A stretch of DNA of 64,000 nucleotides, from positions 40,109,463-40,173,462 of the forward strand of contig JALMGJ010000005.1 of assembly GCA_023362775.1 (NCBI GenBank), read 5' to 3'. The position numbers and the translations under genes were made by a program. The notes beneath the pieces are model-generated. The model worked only from the letters and a program-made list of their open reading frames with translations, was not told the origin of the DNA and did no database searches. Shown piece after piece: positions 34,350 to 46,593 of the stretch (its first letter is position 1; each line of letters starts with the position of its first letter). The stretch comes from Charina bottae (taxonomy: Eukaryota > Chordata > Lepidosauria > Squamata > Charinaidae).

Positions 34350-37300
34350 GCCGCCCCGGCCCTCGCTCACCTTCCATGGCCGGTCCTCGTTGCACTCTCC
34401 AAGGCCGGGGCCACCCGCAGCCAACCACACCTCGCGCACAGCCCGCGGGGCTCTCTGCCGCTCCCTTCGACGGAGGAGGGACTGGCGTGCCTTGGGAGCT
34501 GCTGCTGGCGGCATGTCTGGGCGAGGCGCGCGGGCGGAGCTGCCCGTCTGGCACTCTGGCACTTGGGCGCTCCCGAGCCTCTTCCCTTCTCCCTCGCCAC
34601 GTTCGGGCGTTGAGGCCAGGCAAAGCCGGGCGGTCGCGCAGAGGCGAGGCGAGGAGTCCCGCTACTCCACCTACCGCCACATCCGTCCATTCCTGGCCTC
34701 GTGGATCCCTTCGAGGGGCCGCGGGGCTTCCCCGCTTTCCTCCCAAGGAGGCCTCGACGGCGCACCCTCCCGCCCCATCAATCCCCCCACCCCGCCGTTC
34801 GGCGTCCTCTCCCCCCGCTAACCCAAGCCCTGCGGCGGCAGATACTCCACAGCGCGGTTGGAGTTTTCGGAACCGGGTACCCCGGGGCCACCCCCCGCTC
34901 CCCCGTCCATGGAGAGCGAGAGGAAAAGGGGCGCTCGGGCGCTTTGCGCTGCGCCCGGCGCCCGGCGCCTTCGGCTCCCGATTGCTGCAAAGGGCACCAC
35001 CCCACGCCAGCTACAGACCCGACCCGCGGCCCGCAGAGGGCTGCAGGGCTACGGCCACCATCCTGCCTGCGGGAGTCCGAGGAGGAGAGCAGGAAGAGGG
35101 GGAGGGGGAGGAGTCGTAGCCGCTTTTACTGCTGCTGCCGCCGCCGCCTGCCTGCCTGCCTGCCTGCTCCAGCCCCGAGCGAGCTGCCCACTCCTTCGGC
35201 TCCTGCCTTCACTGCAGAGGCACTGCGCACTACGAGCGCACCGCCCGGCAAGCCCCGGGCGAGCCTCAGCCCAGCAGGAGGGGGCAGAACGCAGAGGGAA
35301 GGGAGACGGCAGAGAGGGCAAGGAGCGTGAGGCCTGCTGAGCTTTTGCCGGCGGACCCGCGCTGTGGCGAGCTCTCCTCTCCCCCCGCTAACTCGAGCCC
35401 TGCGGCGGCCGGGGGAAGCCGAGCCAGGCGGGGGTGCAGCGGGGCCCAGCGGCGCGCTGCGGGCGAAGAGCCGCCTGCTCTCCCCTTGGCCGCCTCCGGT
35501 CGCTACAGTCGCCCCGCCGGAACGGAGCCTGGCTTGGCTCCCCCGGCCACCGCAGGGCTCGGGTTAGCGGGGGGAGAGAACGCCGAACGGCAGGGTGGGG
35601 GGATTGATGGGGCGGGAGGGTGCACCCAGAGGGCCTCCCGCGGCCGCTTAGAAGCAGAAAAAATACTTTGCACGTGATCAAGGGCACTCCTGCCATGTTT
35701 TAAAAGGAGGGCGGTTCCACAGGGAAGAGGAGGGCGCTTGGGCAACCCCAAGGCTCTGGCTTCTTGCCCTGCCTTTCCCCCGCTCCCCCGGAAACCCTCC
35801 AGATCTCCTTGGGTGTACACTTGGACTTCCCGGATTGGCGAGTTGTGTGAAGCGGCCTTTCTCCCACCTCCTCTGGGTTTCCAGGGGAGGAGCGCCTGGC
35901 AATTAAGCAATAGGGAAGGAGGAACGAAATGGGGCGTGTGGCTTGTGTGTAGCGATTCCGCCCATCCCGCGAGGTTTCTCCAACTTGAATGGCCTTCTGT
36001 CATTAAGGGCAGCTTCTCCCTTTAACGCAAGACTGAAACTGCGCTTTTCCGGCCTTCCTTTTTCAAAGAGGGAGAAGTGCGGGCAGGGGGAAGGGGGTTA
36101 AGCAGATTTTAAAATGCACTCGCTCAGTAAGCGACTGCCGTTTGCGCTGCAAGCTGGCCTCCCAGGTGGGAAAGGGGGCGGCATTAACGCGACACAGACC
36201 GGGGATAGGCCGGACTCGGTCCCGATGTAACCCCGCCGTTAGGTCTCAAAAGCATCTGCTCGGCCCAGCAGCAACTCGTCCGCTGCAAGCAGAACTCCGG
36301 CCGGCCTCCTTCCAGAGGACCCGCCCGCCCGCGCTGTCTGTGGGGAGAGAAAAGCAGCCACCGCATAGGCCCGCTTAAAAAACAACCACCCCGAAACCGC
36401 TTTCAAGCCGCCTCTCCGGAGGGTCCCTGCGGTCCCGTCGGGTGCACCCTCCTGCCCCATCAATCCCCCCACCCCGCCGTTCGGCGTCCTCTCCCCCCGC
36501 TAACCCGAGCCCTGCGGTGGCCGGGGGAGCCAAGCCAGGCTCCGTTCCGGCGGGGCGACTGTAGCGACCGGAGGCGGCCAAGGGGAGAGCAGGCGGCTCT
36601 TCGCCCGCAGCGCGCCGCTGGGCCCCGCTGCACCCCCGCCTGGCTCGGCTTCCCCCGGCCGCCGCAGGGCTCGAGTTAGCAGGGGGAGAGGAGAGCTCGC
36701 CACAGCGCGGGTCCGCCGGCAGAAGCTCAGCAGGCCTCACGCTCCTTGCCCTCTCTGCCGTCTCCCTTCCTTCTGCGTTCTGCCCCCTCCCGCTGGGCTG
36801 AGGCTCGCCCGGGGCTTGCCGGGCGGTGCACTCGTAGTGCGCAGTGCCTCTGCAGCGAAGGCAGGAGCCGAAGGAGCGGGCGGCTCACTCGGGGCTGGAG
36901 CAGGCAGGCAGGCGGCAGCAGCAGTAAAAGCGGCGACGACTCCTCCCCCTCCCCCTGCTCTCCTGCTCGGACTCCCGCAGGCAGGATGGTGGCCGTAGCC
37001 CTGCAGCCCTCTGCGGGCCGCGGGTCGGGTCTGTAGCTGGCGTGGGGTGGTGCCCTTTGCAGCAATCGGGAGCCGAAGGCGCCGGGCGCAGCGCAAAGCG
37101 CCCAAGCGCCCCTTTTCCTCTCGCTCTCCATGGACGGGGGAGCAGGGGGTGGCCCCGGGGTACCCGGTTCCGAAAACCCCAACCGCGCTGTGGAGTATCT
37201 GCCGCTGCAGGGCTTGGGTTAGCGGGGGGAGAGGACGCCGAACGGCGGGGTGGGGGGATTGATGGGGTGGGAGGGTGCACCCGGCGGGCCTCCCGCGGCC

Positions 37301-38045
37301 GCTTCTCCAGGAGCGCCAAGGCGGGTTGCTCGCGTCCCGGGCCCGCGCCCTTGCCCAGCGCCTGGATGCCTCGGCCAGCCAGCGCGCCAGCCGCTCCGGC
37401 GAACTCTGGTGCCGCCATTGCTCGCCGGCTGGACCCTCCTCCCCAAAGGTGGCGGTCCACAGGCCCCGCTTTCCAGGGCCGTTCCTGCCACATCCTTTCA
37501 GCCTTTCCATTCTTCCTTTCCCCCTTCCGAAGCTGCCTGCTCTCCCCTTGGCCGCCTCCGGTCACTACAGTCGCCCCACCGGAACGGAGCCTGGGTCGGG
37601 TCCCCCGGCCACCGCAGGGCTTGGGTTAGCGGGGGGAGAGGACGCCGAACGGCGGGGTGGGGGGATTGATGGGGCGGGAGGGTGCGCCGTCAAGGCCTCC
37701 TTGGGAGGAAAGCGGGGAAGCCCCGCGGCCCCTCGAAGGGATCCACGAGGCCGGGAATGGACGGATGTGGCGGTAGGCAGAGTAGCGGGACTCCTCGCCT
37801 CGCCCCTGCGCGACCTCCCGGCTTTGCCTGGCCTCAACGCCCGAACGTGGCGAGGGAGAAGGGAAGAGGCTCGGGAGCGCCCAAGTGCCAGAGTGCCAGA
37901 CGGGCAGCTCCGCCCGCGCGCCTCGCCCAGACATGCCGCCAGCAGCAGCTCCCAAGGCACGCCGGTCCCTCCTCCGTTGAAGGGAGCGGCAGAGAGCCCC
38001 GCGGGCTGTGCGCGAGGTGTGGGCGGCTGCGGGTGGCCCCAGCCT
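34350..38045. repeat. Giant inverted repeat forming the body of element B
   Basis: Sequence from about 34,350 to 34,830 is the near-identical reverse complement of about 37,610 to 38,045. Sequence from about 34,790 to 35,627 pairs with about 36,438 to 37,260. The right arm has an extra stretch of about 400 bp (37,210-37,610) between two direct copies of a GGGTTAGCGGGGGGAGAGGA module. By eye the arms differ by scattered substitutions and a 10-base deletion. The arms flank a central spacer of about 0.8 kb. Confidence 0.9.
35628..36437. other. Central spacer of element B, unique GC-rich sequence
   Basis: Not present in element A and not repeated in the window. Moderately GC-rich. It contains no ORF with family resemblance or clear splice-bounded exon. 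It might be host-derived promoter-type DNA, but nothing specific supports that. Confidence 0.6.
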
Positions 38046-38203
38046 TGGAGAGCGAGAGCGCGCGTAAGAGCGTAAGAGTTTGGGGGCGGGATCCAATCGC
38101 GTGGAAGGGGCAGGGGTGAGTTCAGCTGCGGAAGAGCCACACTCAAGGGGCCAAAGAGCCGCATGTGGCTCACGAGCCGCCATTTCCGACCCTTGGTTTA
38201 AGG

Positions 38204-38879
38204 CAAACAAACTAATACAGAAAAGAACAAAACAATCCCCACTAAAACCAATTGCTTTATTTCTGACTGTTTAAGGCCAATTGTTTAGACTGGAATAGCT
38301 CTTTGTTCTGATCAATAGCTTGTGCCAGCACTGGAGTTATTCAAATAAGCTATAAGTAGAACTAATTGTTGTTGAAGTTGTATTCTTTTGTTCAGTAAGG
38401 ATGGGATGGATTTGTTTTTCGAATGTAAATTGATTGGATTTCTTTTCAGTTCAATTCTGTTTCAAACTGGATTTGCTGGCTCATCTCAATGAATGATGCC
38501 ATATTATTTCATTACATTCACAGTGCAAATGAGATTGATTTATGAGAGATGCTGCAGTTCAAACCTGCCTCTTGAACCTTCCCTGTTCCCAAGACATAAT
38601 GGTGTCCTCTTAGTGAAAAGAAAGGACTTTCTATATGAGCATTGAAAAATAGTCCCAGTTCTCGAGTCCATTAAGGATCAACATGTTCCTAAAATAAAAA
38701 GTGTGCCCTTTCAGCATATGCAACTGCAAGCCAGGGTTGATGGAGACTGGAGTTTAGCAACCACCCGGGAATCACACATTGCTATCACTATTCTAAAACT
38801 ACAGGCAACCAACAATTGCAGATGAACCAGGAAATGATGTGACCAGGACAAAAGGGTGATGGTAATATCCTCTATATCC
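38204..38879. other. Intergenic stretch, no gene seen
   Basis: No supported feature. Confidence 0.5.
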
Positions 38880-39600
38880 AGATCATAAGATAATTGCTCT
38901 GAAGTGAAAATGAGGTTTTATACATGGCCACCTATGAGTGTCAGGTCCAATATGACCTGGGGCAAGAACTTGGTTGCTATGGAGACCATGAATCCTGGGC
39001 TGTCCCAGACCCCTCCATATGGAGGTTGAAGTCTTTGAGGAGGGGAGCTGGGGAGACTCAACCATCAGCCTGGTGACCAGATCCAAGAACCCAGGGAGGG
39101 ATCCAAGTGGGTAGCACGGCTGCTGGTACACCAAAAGTACCCCTAGCATGTCCCTATGGCCCAACCTAACCGGAAAGCAGTCATACTCCACCCCTTGGAA
39201 ACAGTGACCCTGGTCACAGACAAGATCTCACAATAAATCAGTGCCACCCCACCTCCCTGTCCATAGTGTTGAGACTGATATAGGACCTGAAAGCCTGCTG
39301 GACAGATTTCCAAAAGTGCAATATCTCTGTCCTTGTTCAGTCAGGCTTTGGTAATACGTGCCAGATCTATCTATTTGTCCATCACCAGAGTGTGAATGGA
39401 CACAGCTTTCTTACAATCAGATCTGGTGTTTACCAGCAATACCTTGGGGCCAGATGCTCTGACAATCCAATCATAAGATCCCCAGGGTAAGGCTTTTAGC
39501 AGGTTGGAAAAGTAGGCTGCAACCAAATTGGAGACCACCCTTCCCTTGGAATGGCCAACCCAGTATTTTCTGTCATATCACTTCTGGCCTAACACCACTG
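38880..39600 (-). mobile_element. L2-clade LINE fragment (endonuclease region), degraded
   Basis: On the minus strand a frame reads RLGHRDMLGVLLVYQQPCYP and then PGFLDLVTRLMVESPQL, followed after a frameshift by GFMVSIAT. Upstream in another frame is the GQGGGVALIY phrase. This order fits the APE endonuclease of L2-clade LINEs. Multiple stops and frameshifts show it is old. No RT is attached. Confidence 0.65.
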
Positions 39601-39619
39601 AGATATAGCAACTGCCTTC

Positions 39620-39621
<2 letters not shown>

Positions 39622-39662
<41 letters not shown>
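39622..39662. repeat. (AC)n microsatellite
   Basis: About 20 uninterrupted AC units, followed by AC-rich low-complexity sequence to about 39,840. Confidence 0.95.
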
Positions 39663-39664
<2 letters not shown>

Positions 39665-40339
39665 CCAACATAAACAATAAAATCATCCCAATTCCTACAC
39701 TATAACCCAGTCATCCCTCCTTCAACCTAAACACAGCAGCAATCTGTCTAACAATTCAGCCATCCTTCAACCCAACCATTACCCATACCCCACACAACAC
39801 ATCCCAATTCCCAACAACTCCAACACATTCTAGGCCTCCCATTTGGAGGTGAATATGTAAATAGAACCTCTTCCACTGGTCTTGGGCACCTCCCCACCTC
39901 CCCCAGCCCACATTTTCGCCACAGGTAAGGCTGCCCTTACTTCCTCAGGTCTTTCCTGAGGGGCTGTCCCAAACAAAATATAAGGAAACAAACACACCCA
40001 AATACACACAGGGCATAGCATAATAGCACCAGCAGACGCATCCAGGACGATGGTGTCCCAGGAATCCACATCCAACCACGCAAAGCCCTGCAACAGTAGG
40101 CCACACTAGTGAGTGTGGTCCCAAGCCCCCCCCCCCACTTGATTCCCAGCAACCTGAATTCCCCATCCTTGTTTTATTTTGATGGGCCACCTCTCAAGCA
40201 CCTCCGTGGCTGACCCATGTAAACAGTCAGGTCATAAACTCTCCAATTTGGCAGCCTACTCATGCCCCTCAAGCTGATCATTATTGCCACTTAGGTTGGA
40301 GTGGGTGCCTTCTTTCTGGAAGATCTCAAAACCAGTCCT
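39663..40339. other. Intergenic stretch, no gene seen
   Basis: C/A-rich sequence with no supported gene. Its end, at 40,340-40,353, is the 5' copy of the L1 target-site duplication. Confidence 0.5.
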
Positions 40340-40665
40340 AAACACCACTCTCCATCTTAAAGACATTTTGAAAAAGTAATATTGAATATATTGAATATAT
40401 AAAGGAAACCTATAAGTATAGTATTGCATTATATTGTTTGTATGTTTGTGTATAATATAATATGAAATAAGATAAAACAATAGTGGAAATATATATAAGG
40501 ATAAGGATATAAGATATTGTGATATATTAAGTAATTAGAATATATATATATCAATTAGTTAGAATATAGATTTTGTTATAAAAAGGAGGAAATAACAAAT
40601 AGAAAGGTGTTGGAAAAAACATGGCCACAAAATGACAACCAAGAAGAGGATCTGATGGTGAAGGG

Positions 40666-41391
40666 TTGAAAGCCTTATTTGAAGACTTTACAATAAAAAC
40701 CACAGAAACAATAACACAGACTGTGAAAAAAGTGTTAGAAGAAAGATTTGAAGATTTGGAAAAAAGGATAGATCAAAAAATGGATATTATAGGGAAAAAA
40801 ATTAATATTGAAATACAACAAATTAAAAAACAAATGGACAAATGTGAAGAAAAAAGAGAAGAAGAGGAAGAACGTCTAGCACTACTGGAATTGAAAGAAA
40901 AAGAACGTTACATAAGAATAAGAGGGGTGGAGGAAGACAAAGAAGAAAATATTAAAGGACTGCTCATTCAAATGATTGCTGACTTGATAGAATGGGAGGA
41001 GGAGAAAATAGATGATGAAATTGAAAAAATATATAGAGTTAACTCTAAATATGCAAAGATTAACAAAAAACCTAGAGACATATTGATAGAATTTTCTAAA
41101 AAAAAATATAGAGATATGGTTATTCAATCAGCATTTAACAAAAAAATTGAGATTGAAGGTAATGCTATCACTATCTTTAAAGAAATACCTGGAGGAATAC
41201 TAAGAAAAAGAAAAGAATATAAATTTCTGACAGAAACATTAAAGAAACACGAAATAAATTTTAGATGGGAGAATTTTGAAGGAGTTAACTTAATGTATAA
41301 GGGACAAAGATATAGACTAAATTCTATATACAAAGCAAAGGAATTTCACAAGAGATTAGAGAAAGAACTGGGAAGTAAGAAAGATGAGTAA
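40666..41391 (+). CDS. L1 ORF1 protein (RNA-binding, coiled coil)
   Basis: L1 ORF1p is a trimeric RNA-binding chaperone that packages L1 RNA. The open frame spans 241 codons with no internal stop. A charged heptad-like coiled-coil region covers about residues 15-80. An RRM-like domain starting RYIRIRGVEEDKEENIKG follows from about residue 81. The C-terminal domain begins near FKEIPGGILRKRKEYKF. The frame starts only with TTG at 40,666. An upstream in-frame stop lies at 40,633, and the first in-frame ATG is at codon 39 (40,780). An out-of-frame ATG at 40,632 suggests that the true start was lost by an indel. Hence the N-terminus is probably damaged. Confidence 0.75.
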   Translation: MKALFEDFTIKTTETITQTVKKVLEERFEDLEKRIDQKMDIIGKKINIEIQQIKKQMDKCEEKREEEEERLALLELKEKERYIRIRGVEEDKEENIKGLLIQMIADLIEWEEEKIDDEIEKIYRVNSKYAKINKKPRDILIEFSKKKYRDMVIQSAFNKKIEIEGNAITIFKEIPGGILRKRKEYKFLTETLKKHEINFRWENFEGVNLMYKGQRYRLNSIYKAKEFHKRLEKELGSKKDE

Positions 41392-43396
41392 ACTTAAAAA
41401 TTTAACATGGAATATCAATGGATTTAACTCACCAGTGAAAAGACATAGAACATTTCAAATTTTAAAAAAATTAGAACTAGATATCATTTGTCTTCAAGAA
41501 ACCCACATAAAAAAAAGGATACAAAATAATTGGACAATAAAAAACTAGGGCTAGCATTTTCAACAGCTAATGAAAAAACAATGGTATAGTAATCTATGTA
41601 AAACCTTCACTTAAACCTAAAATAATATTAAAAGATGAAGAGGGAAGATTTTTAATAGTGGAAATTGAAAGCCAAAATATGAAAATTTGGATAGTGGGGG
41701 TTTATGCCCCAAACAACAATCAAAAATTTTTTTATAAAGAATTATCAGATGTCCTCTCTGAACATGCGAATAAAAATTGGGTGTTAATGGGAGATTTGAA
41801 TGGGGTTGTGGAACCTAAAATAGATAGGAAATCAGATAATCAGATTAGCAAAAACCAAGGAAAACTACCAAAAGAATTTTTTAATATGGCTAAAAATTTA
41901 ATGTTAGTAGATGCTTGGAGGCACAATAAAGGAAATAAAAGAGATTATACATTTTATTCGAATAGATTTAATTCATTTTCTAGAATAGACATGATCTGGA
42001 TATCTAAAAGCTTAGAAAATAAAATAAAAGACATGTCAATTCTACCAAAAACACTCTCAGATCACAGCCCAATTCAAATGACCCTAAACATCAATACCAA
42101 AATATATAGATGGAGAATGAATGAAAATATTCTTAAAGATAAAAAAATATAGAAGAATTAGAAAAAAAATTACAAGAATTTTTTACTTGGAATATTGACA
42201 AGGGAGTTAAAATAGAAACAGTTTGGGATACAAGTAAAGCATATATGAGAGGACAACTGATATCACTTAATAATTATCAAAAAAAGAACAAGAAAAAAAA
42301 ATAGAAACAATAATGGAACAGATAAAAGAGAAATAATTAGAATTGCAAAAGAACAATAGAAAGAAAAAAGAAAAAGAGGAATTAAGAAACCAAATAAAAT
42401 TATTACAACTTCAAATCAAAATAGAACTAACAGAAGAATTGAATAGAAAACTAAAATTTATCAAACAAAGAAATTTTGAACAGGCAAATAAACCAGGAAA
42501 ATGGCTGGCATACAAATTAAGGAAAGAAAAAGAAAAAAAATCATTTCAAAAATTAGAGATAAGAATAAAGAATTGATATATAATGAAGATATCAAAAAGG
42601 CTTTCTTTGATTACTATACCAGACTATATCAAAAACAACAAATAACAAAAAATAAAATAGATGAATATATTGAAAAATGTAAATTAGAAAAATTAACAGA
42701 AGAAGATAAGGATTTTACAAATAATAACATTACAACACAAGAAATCAAAGATGCAATCAAAAGACTGAAAACAGGGAAAACACCAGGAAATGATGGTTTC
42801 ATAGCCGAATATTATAAAAAATTTCAATAACATCTAATTAATCCATTAAAAATTCTATTCAATTCAATATTACAGGGTGCAGATATACCATTATCATGGA
42901 GAGAAGCAAATATTGTGTTAATACCAAAAGAAAACCAAGACTTAACAGAATGTAAGAATTATAGGCCAATCTCCTTACTAAACAATGATTACAAAATATT
43001 TGCCATTATTCTTGCTGAAAGGTTAAAAAAAATATTACAGAAAATTATTAATCAGGATCAAAATGGTTTCTTACCAAACAGACAAATAAAAGAAAATATA
43101 ACACATGTGATTAATCTAATTGAATACGCAAACGTTCATAATGAAAAACCAATAATGTTATTATTTCTAGATGCGGAGACAGCTTTCGATAACGTTAATT
43201 GGGAATTTATGTTTAAAGTACTAGAAAATAGAAATTTTGGGGAAAAATTTATAAAAGCAATAAGAGCAATATACAAGATTCAAAAAGCAAGAATAATGGT
43301 AAACGAAGAAGAAACCCAGGAATGTAAAATAACAAAAGGCACAAGACAAGGTTGTCCCATTTCACCATTATTATTCATATTGGTTCTAGAAGTATT

Positions 43397-46300
43397 GTTG
43401 TTGTTGTTCAGTCGTTCAGTCGTGTCCGACTCTTCGTGACCTCATGGACCATAGCACGCCAGGCCTTCCTGTCCTCCACTGTCTCTCGGAGTTTACTCAA
43501 ATTCATGTTCATTACATCGGTGATGCTATCTAACCATCTCATCCTCTGCCGTCCCCTTCTCCTTTTGCCCTCAGTCTTTCCCAGCATCAGGGTCTTTTCC
43601 AGTGAGTCCTCTCTTCTCATTAGGTGGCCAAAGTATTTGAGCTTCAGCTTCAGCATCTGTCCTTCCAATGAGCAGTCAGGGTTGATTTCCTTTAGGATTG
43701 ACTGGTTTGACCTCCTTGCAGTCCAAGGGACTCTCAAGAGTCTTCTCCAGCACCACAGCTCGAAGGCATCAATTCTTCGGCGCTCAGCCTTCCTTATGGT
43801 CCAACTCTCACAGCCATACATTGCTACTGGAAAAACCATAGCTTTAACTATACGGACCTTTGTCGGCAAGGTGATGTCTCTGCTTTTTAATATGCTGTCT
43901 AGGTTTGCCATAGCTTTCCTTCCAAGGAGCAAGCGTCTTTTAATTTCATGGCTGCAGTCACCGTCTGCGGTGATCTTGGAGCCCAAGAAAATAAAATCTG
44001 TCACTGCTTCCATTTCTTCCCCTTCTATTTGCCAGGAAGTGATGGGACCAGGTGCCATGATCTGGGTTTTTTTAATGTTGAGTTTCAAGCCAGCTTTTGC
44101 ACTCTCCTCTTTCACCCTCATCAAGAGGCTCTTTAGTTCCTCTTCACTTTCTGCCATTAGGGTGGTATCGTCTGCATATCTGAGGTTGTTGATATTTCTC
44201 CCGGCAATCTTAACTCCGGCTTGTGATTCATCCAGCCCAGCATTTCTCATGATGTACTCTGCATATAAGTTAAATAAGCAGGGTGATAATATACAGCCTT
44301 GTCGTACTCCTTTCCCAATTTTGAACCAGTCGGTTGTTCCATGTCCGGTTCTAACTGTTGCTTCTTGACCCACATACAGGTTTCTCAGGAGACAGGTAAG
44401 GTGGTCTGGTACTCCCATCTCTTTAAGAATTTGCCACAGTTTGTTGTGATCCACACAATCAAAGGCTTTAGCGTAGTCAATGAAGCAGAAGTAGATGTTT
44501 TTCTGGAACTCTCTTGCTTTTTCCATGATCCAGCGAATGTTGGCAATCTGATCTCTAGTTCCTCTGCCTCTTCGAAACCCAGCTTGCACTTCTGGTAGTT
44601 CTCGGTTCACATGCTGCTGAAGCCTAGCTTGTAGGATTTTGAGCATAACCTTGCTGGCATGTGAAATGAGCGCAATTGTACGGTAGTTTGAACATTCTTT
44701 GGCATTGCCTTTCTTTGGAATTGGAACGTAAACTGACCTTTTCCAATCCTGTGGCCACTGTTGAGTTTTCCAAATTTGTTGGCATATTGAGTGCAGCACT
44801 TTAACAGCATCATCTTTTAGGATTTTAAATAGCTCAGCTGGGATACTGTCTTCTCCGCTAGCTTTGTTGTTAGTAATGCTTCCTAAGGCCCACTTGACTT
44901 CACTCTCTAGGATGTCCGGCTCAAGGTCAGTGACCACACCATCGTATTTATCAGGGATATTAAGATCTTTCTTGTATAGTTCTTCTGTGTATTCTTGCCA
45001 CCTCTTCTTAATCTCTTCTGCTTCTGTTAGGTCCCTGCCTTTTTTGTCCTTTATCATGCCCATCTTTGCACAAAACGTTCCCTTGATATCTCCGATTTTC
45101 TTGAAGAGATCTCTAGTCTTCCCCATTCTATTGTTTTCCTCGATTTCTTTGCATTGTTCATTTAAGAAGGCCTTCTTATCTCTCCTTGCTATTCTCTGGA
45201 ATTCTGCATTCAGTTGTTTATATCTTTCCCTTTCTCCCTTGCCTTTTGCTTCCCTTCTTTCCTCAGCTATTTGTAAAGCCTCATCAGTCAGCCACTTTGC
45301 TTTCTTGCATTTCTTTTTCTTTGGGATGGTTTTAGTTGCTGCCTCCTGTACAATGTTACGAACCTCCATCCATAGTTCTTCAGGCACTCTGTCTACCAGA
45401 TCTAATCCTTTAAATCTATTCCTCACTTCCACTGTATATTCATAAGGGATATGATTTAGGTCATACCTGATTGGTCTAGTGGTTTTCTCTACATTCTTCA
45501 ATTTAAGCCTAAATTTTGCAATAAGAAGCTCATGATCTGAGCCACAGTCAGCTCCAGGTCTTGTTTTTGCTGATTGTATAGAGCTTCTCCATCTTTGGCT
45601 GCAAAGTATATAATCAATCTGATTTCGGTATTGACCATCTGGTGATGTCCATGTGTAGAGTCGTCTCTTGTGTTGTTGGAAAAGAGTGTTTGCTATGACC
45701 AGCGTGTTCTCTTGACAAAACTCTGTTAGCCTTTGCCCTGCTTCATTTTGTACTCCGAGGCCGAACTTGCCTGTTATTCCGGTTATTTTTTGACTTCCTA
45801 CCTTAGCATTCCAGTCCCCTATGATGAAAAGGACATCTTTTTTGGTGTTAGTTCTAGAAGGTGTTGTAGGTCTTCATAGAACCGGTCAACTTCAGCTTCT
45901 TTGGCATCAGTGGTTGGGGCATAGACTTGGATCACTGTGATGTTGAATGGTTTGCCTTGGATTCGAACTGAAAGCATTCTGTCGTTTTTGAGGTTGTACC
46001 CCAGTACTGCCTTTCCCACTCTTTTATTGACTATGAGAGCTACTCCATTTCTTCTAAGGGATTCTTGCCCACAGTAGTATATATAATGGTCTCCTGAATT
46101 AAATTCGCCCATTCCTGTCCATTTTAGTTCGCTGATTCCCAATATGTCGATGTTCAATCTTGTCATCTCATGTTTGACCACATCCAGCTTACCTTGATTC
46201 ATAGTTCTTACATTCCAGGTTCCTATGCAATATTGTTCTTTACAGCATCGGACTTTCCTTCCACTTCCAGACACATCCACAACTGAGCGTCCTTTCGGCT

Positions 46301-46593
46301 TTGGCCCAGCCGTTTCACACTTTCTGGAGCTACTCGGAATTGCCCTCCGCTCTTCCCCAGTAGCATTTTGGACACCTTCCGACCTGAGGGGCTCATCTTC
46401 CGGCGTCATATCTTTTAGCCTTTTGATACTGTCCATGGGTTTTCTTGGCAAGGATACTGGAGTGGTTTGCCATTTCCTCCTCCAGTGGACCACGTTTTGT
46501 CAGAACTCTCCATCATGACCTGTTCTTCTTGACCTGACTTCATTGAGTTACGCAAGCCCCTTCGCCACGACAAGGCAGTGATCCATGAAGGGG
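43397..46593 (-). mobile_element. Full-length BovB LINE nested in L1, near intact
   Basis: The 11-bp duplication CTAGAAGTATT at 43,386-43,396 and 46,594-46,604 flanks a 3,197-bp body. The minus-strand 5' end is CCCCTTCATGGATCACTGCC and the 3' end is CGACTGAACAACAACAAC. Both termini are intact and the duplication is perfect, so this is a full-length, relatively young insertion. It interrupts the L1 RT just after its VLEVL residues. Its sequence defines a different BovB lineage from the copy at 26,815. Confidence 0.97.
43408..46493 (-). pseudogene. BovB ORF, about 1,028 codons, one frameshift
   Basis: BovB encodes one protein that nicks genomic DNA (APE-like endonuclease) and copies its RNA at the nick. 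The frame from 46,493 (MVHWRRKWQTTP) reads through YCIGTWNVRTMNQGKLDVV and LGISELKWTGMGEF to LLELTPKK. A single base is missing from an A run (T6 on the plus strand, 45,838-45,843; seven expected). Beyond it the frame is open for all remaining 810 codons or so. It includes IIGDWNAKVGSQ, LYTWTSPDGQYRNQIDYIL, SDHELLIAKF, FCFIDYAKAFDCVDHNK, VRQGCILSPCLF and the catalytic NNLRYADDTTLM, and ends TKSRTRLND. No stop codon interrupts the reading. The lesion is minimal, so the source lineage was recently active. A sequencing error in the homopolymer is a real alternative. Confidence 0.95.

Larger units (their letters stand above)
34103..38195 (-). mobile_element. Element B: 4.1-kb palindromic hAT-type element
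   Basis: The ends CAAGGGTCGG and CCGACCCTTG are perfect 10-bp inverted repeats, flanked by the 8-bp duplication GTTTAAGG at 34,095-34,102 and 38,196-38,203. The termini match element A with reversed orientation: GTCGGAAATGGCGGCTC is at the right here and at the left in A. Most of the interior is a large inverted repeat around a central spacer. Composition is strongly CpG-rich. No transposase is encoded. The many ORFs of 60-320 codons on both strands are mirror images of one another caused by the inverted repeat, and none resembles a protein family. Confidence 0.9.

Noticed and set aside
34138..38210. Numerous ORFs of element B, including a 318-codon frame
   Set aside because: They occur as mirror pairs because of the inverted repeat and show no domain, signal or family motif.
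43352..44598. Plus-strand ORFs opposite the BovB, including 338 codons
   Set aside because: They are antisense shadows of the BovB reading frame on the minus strand.
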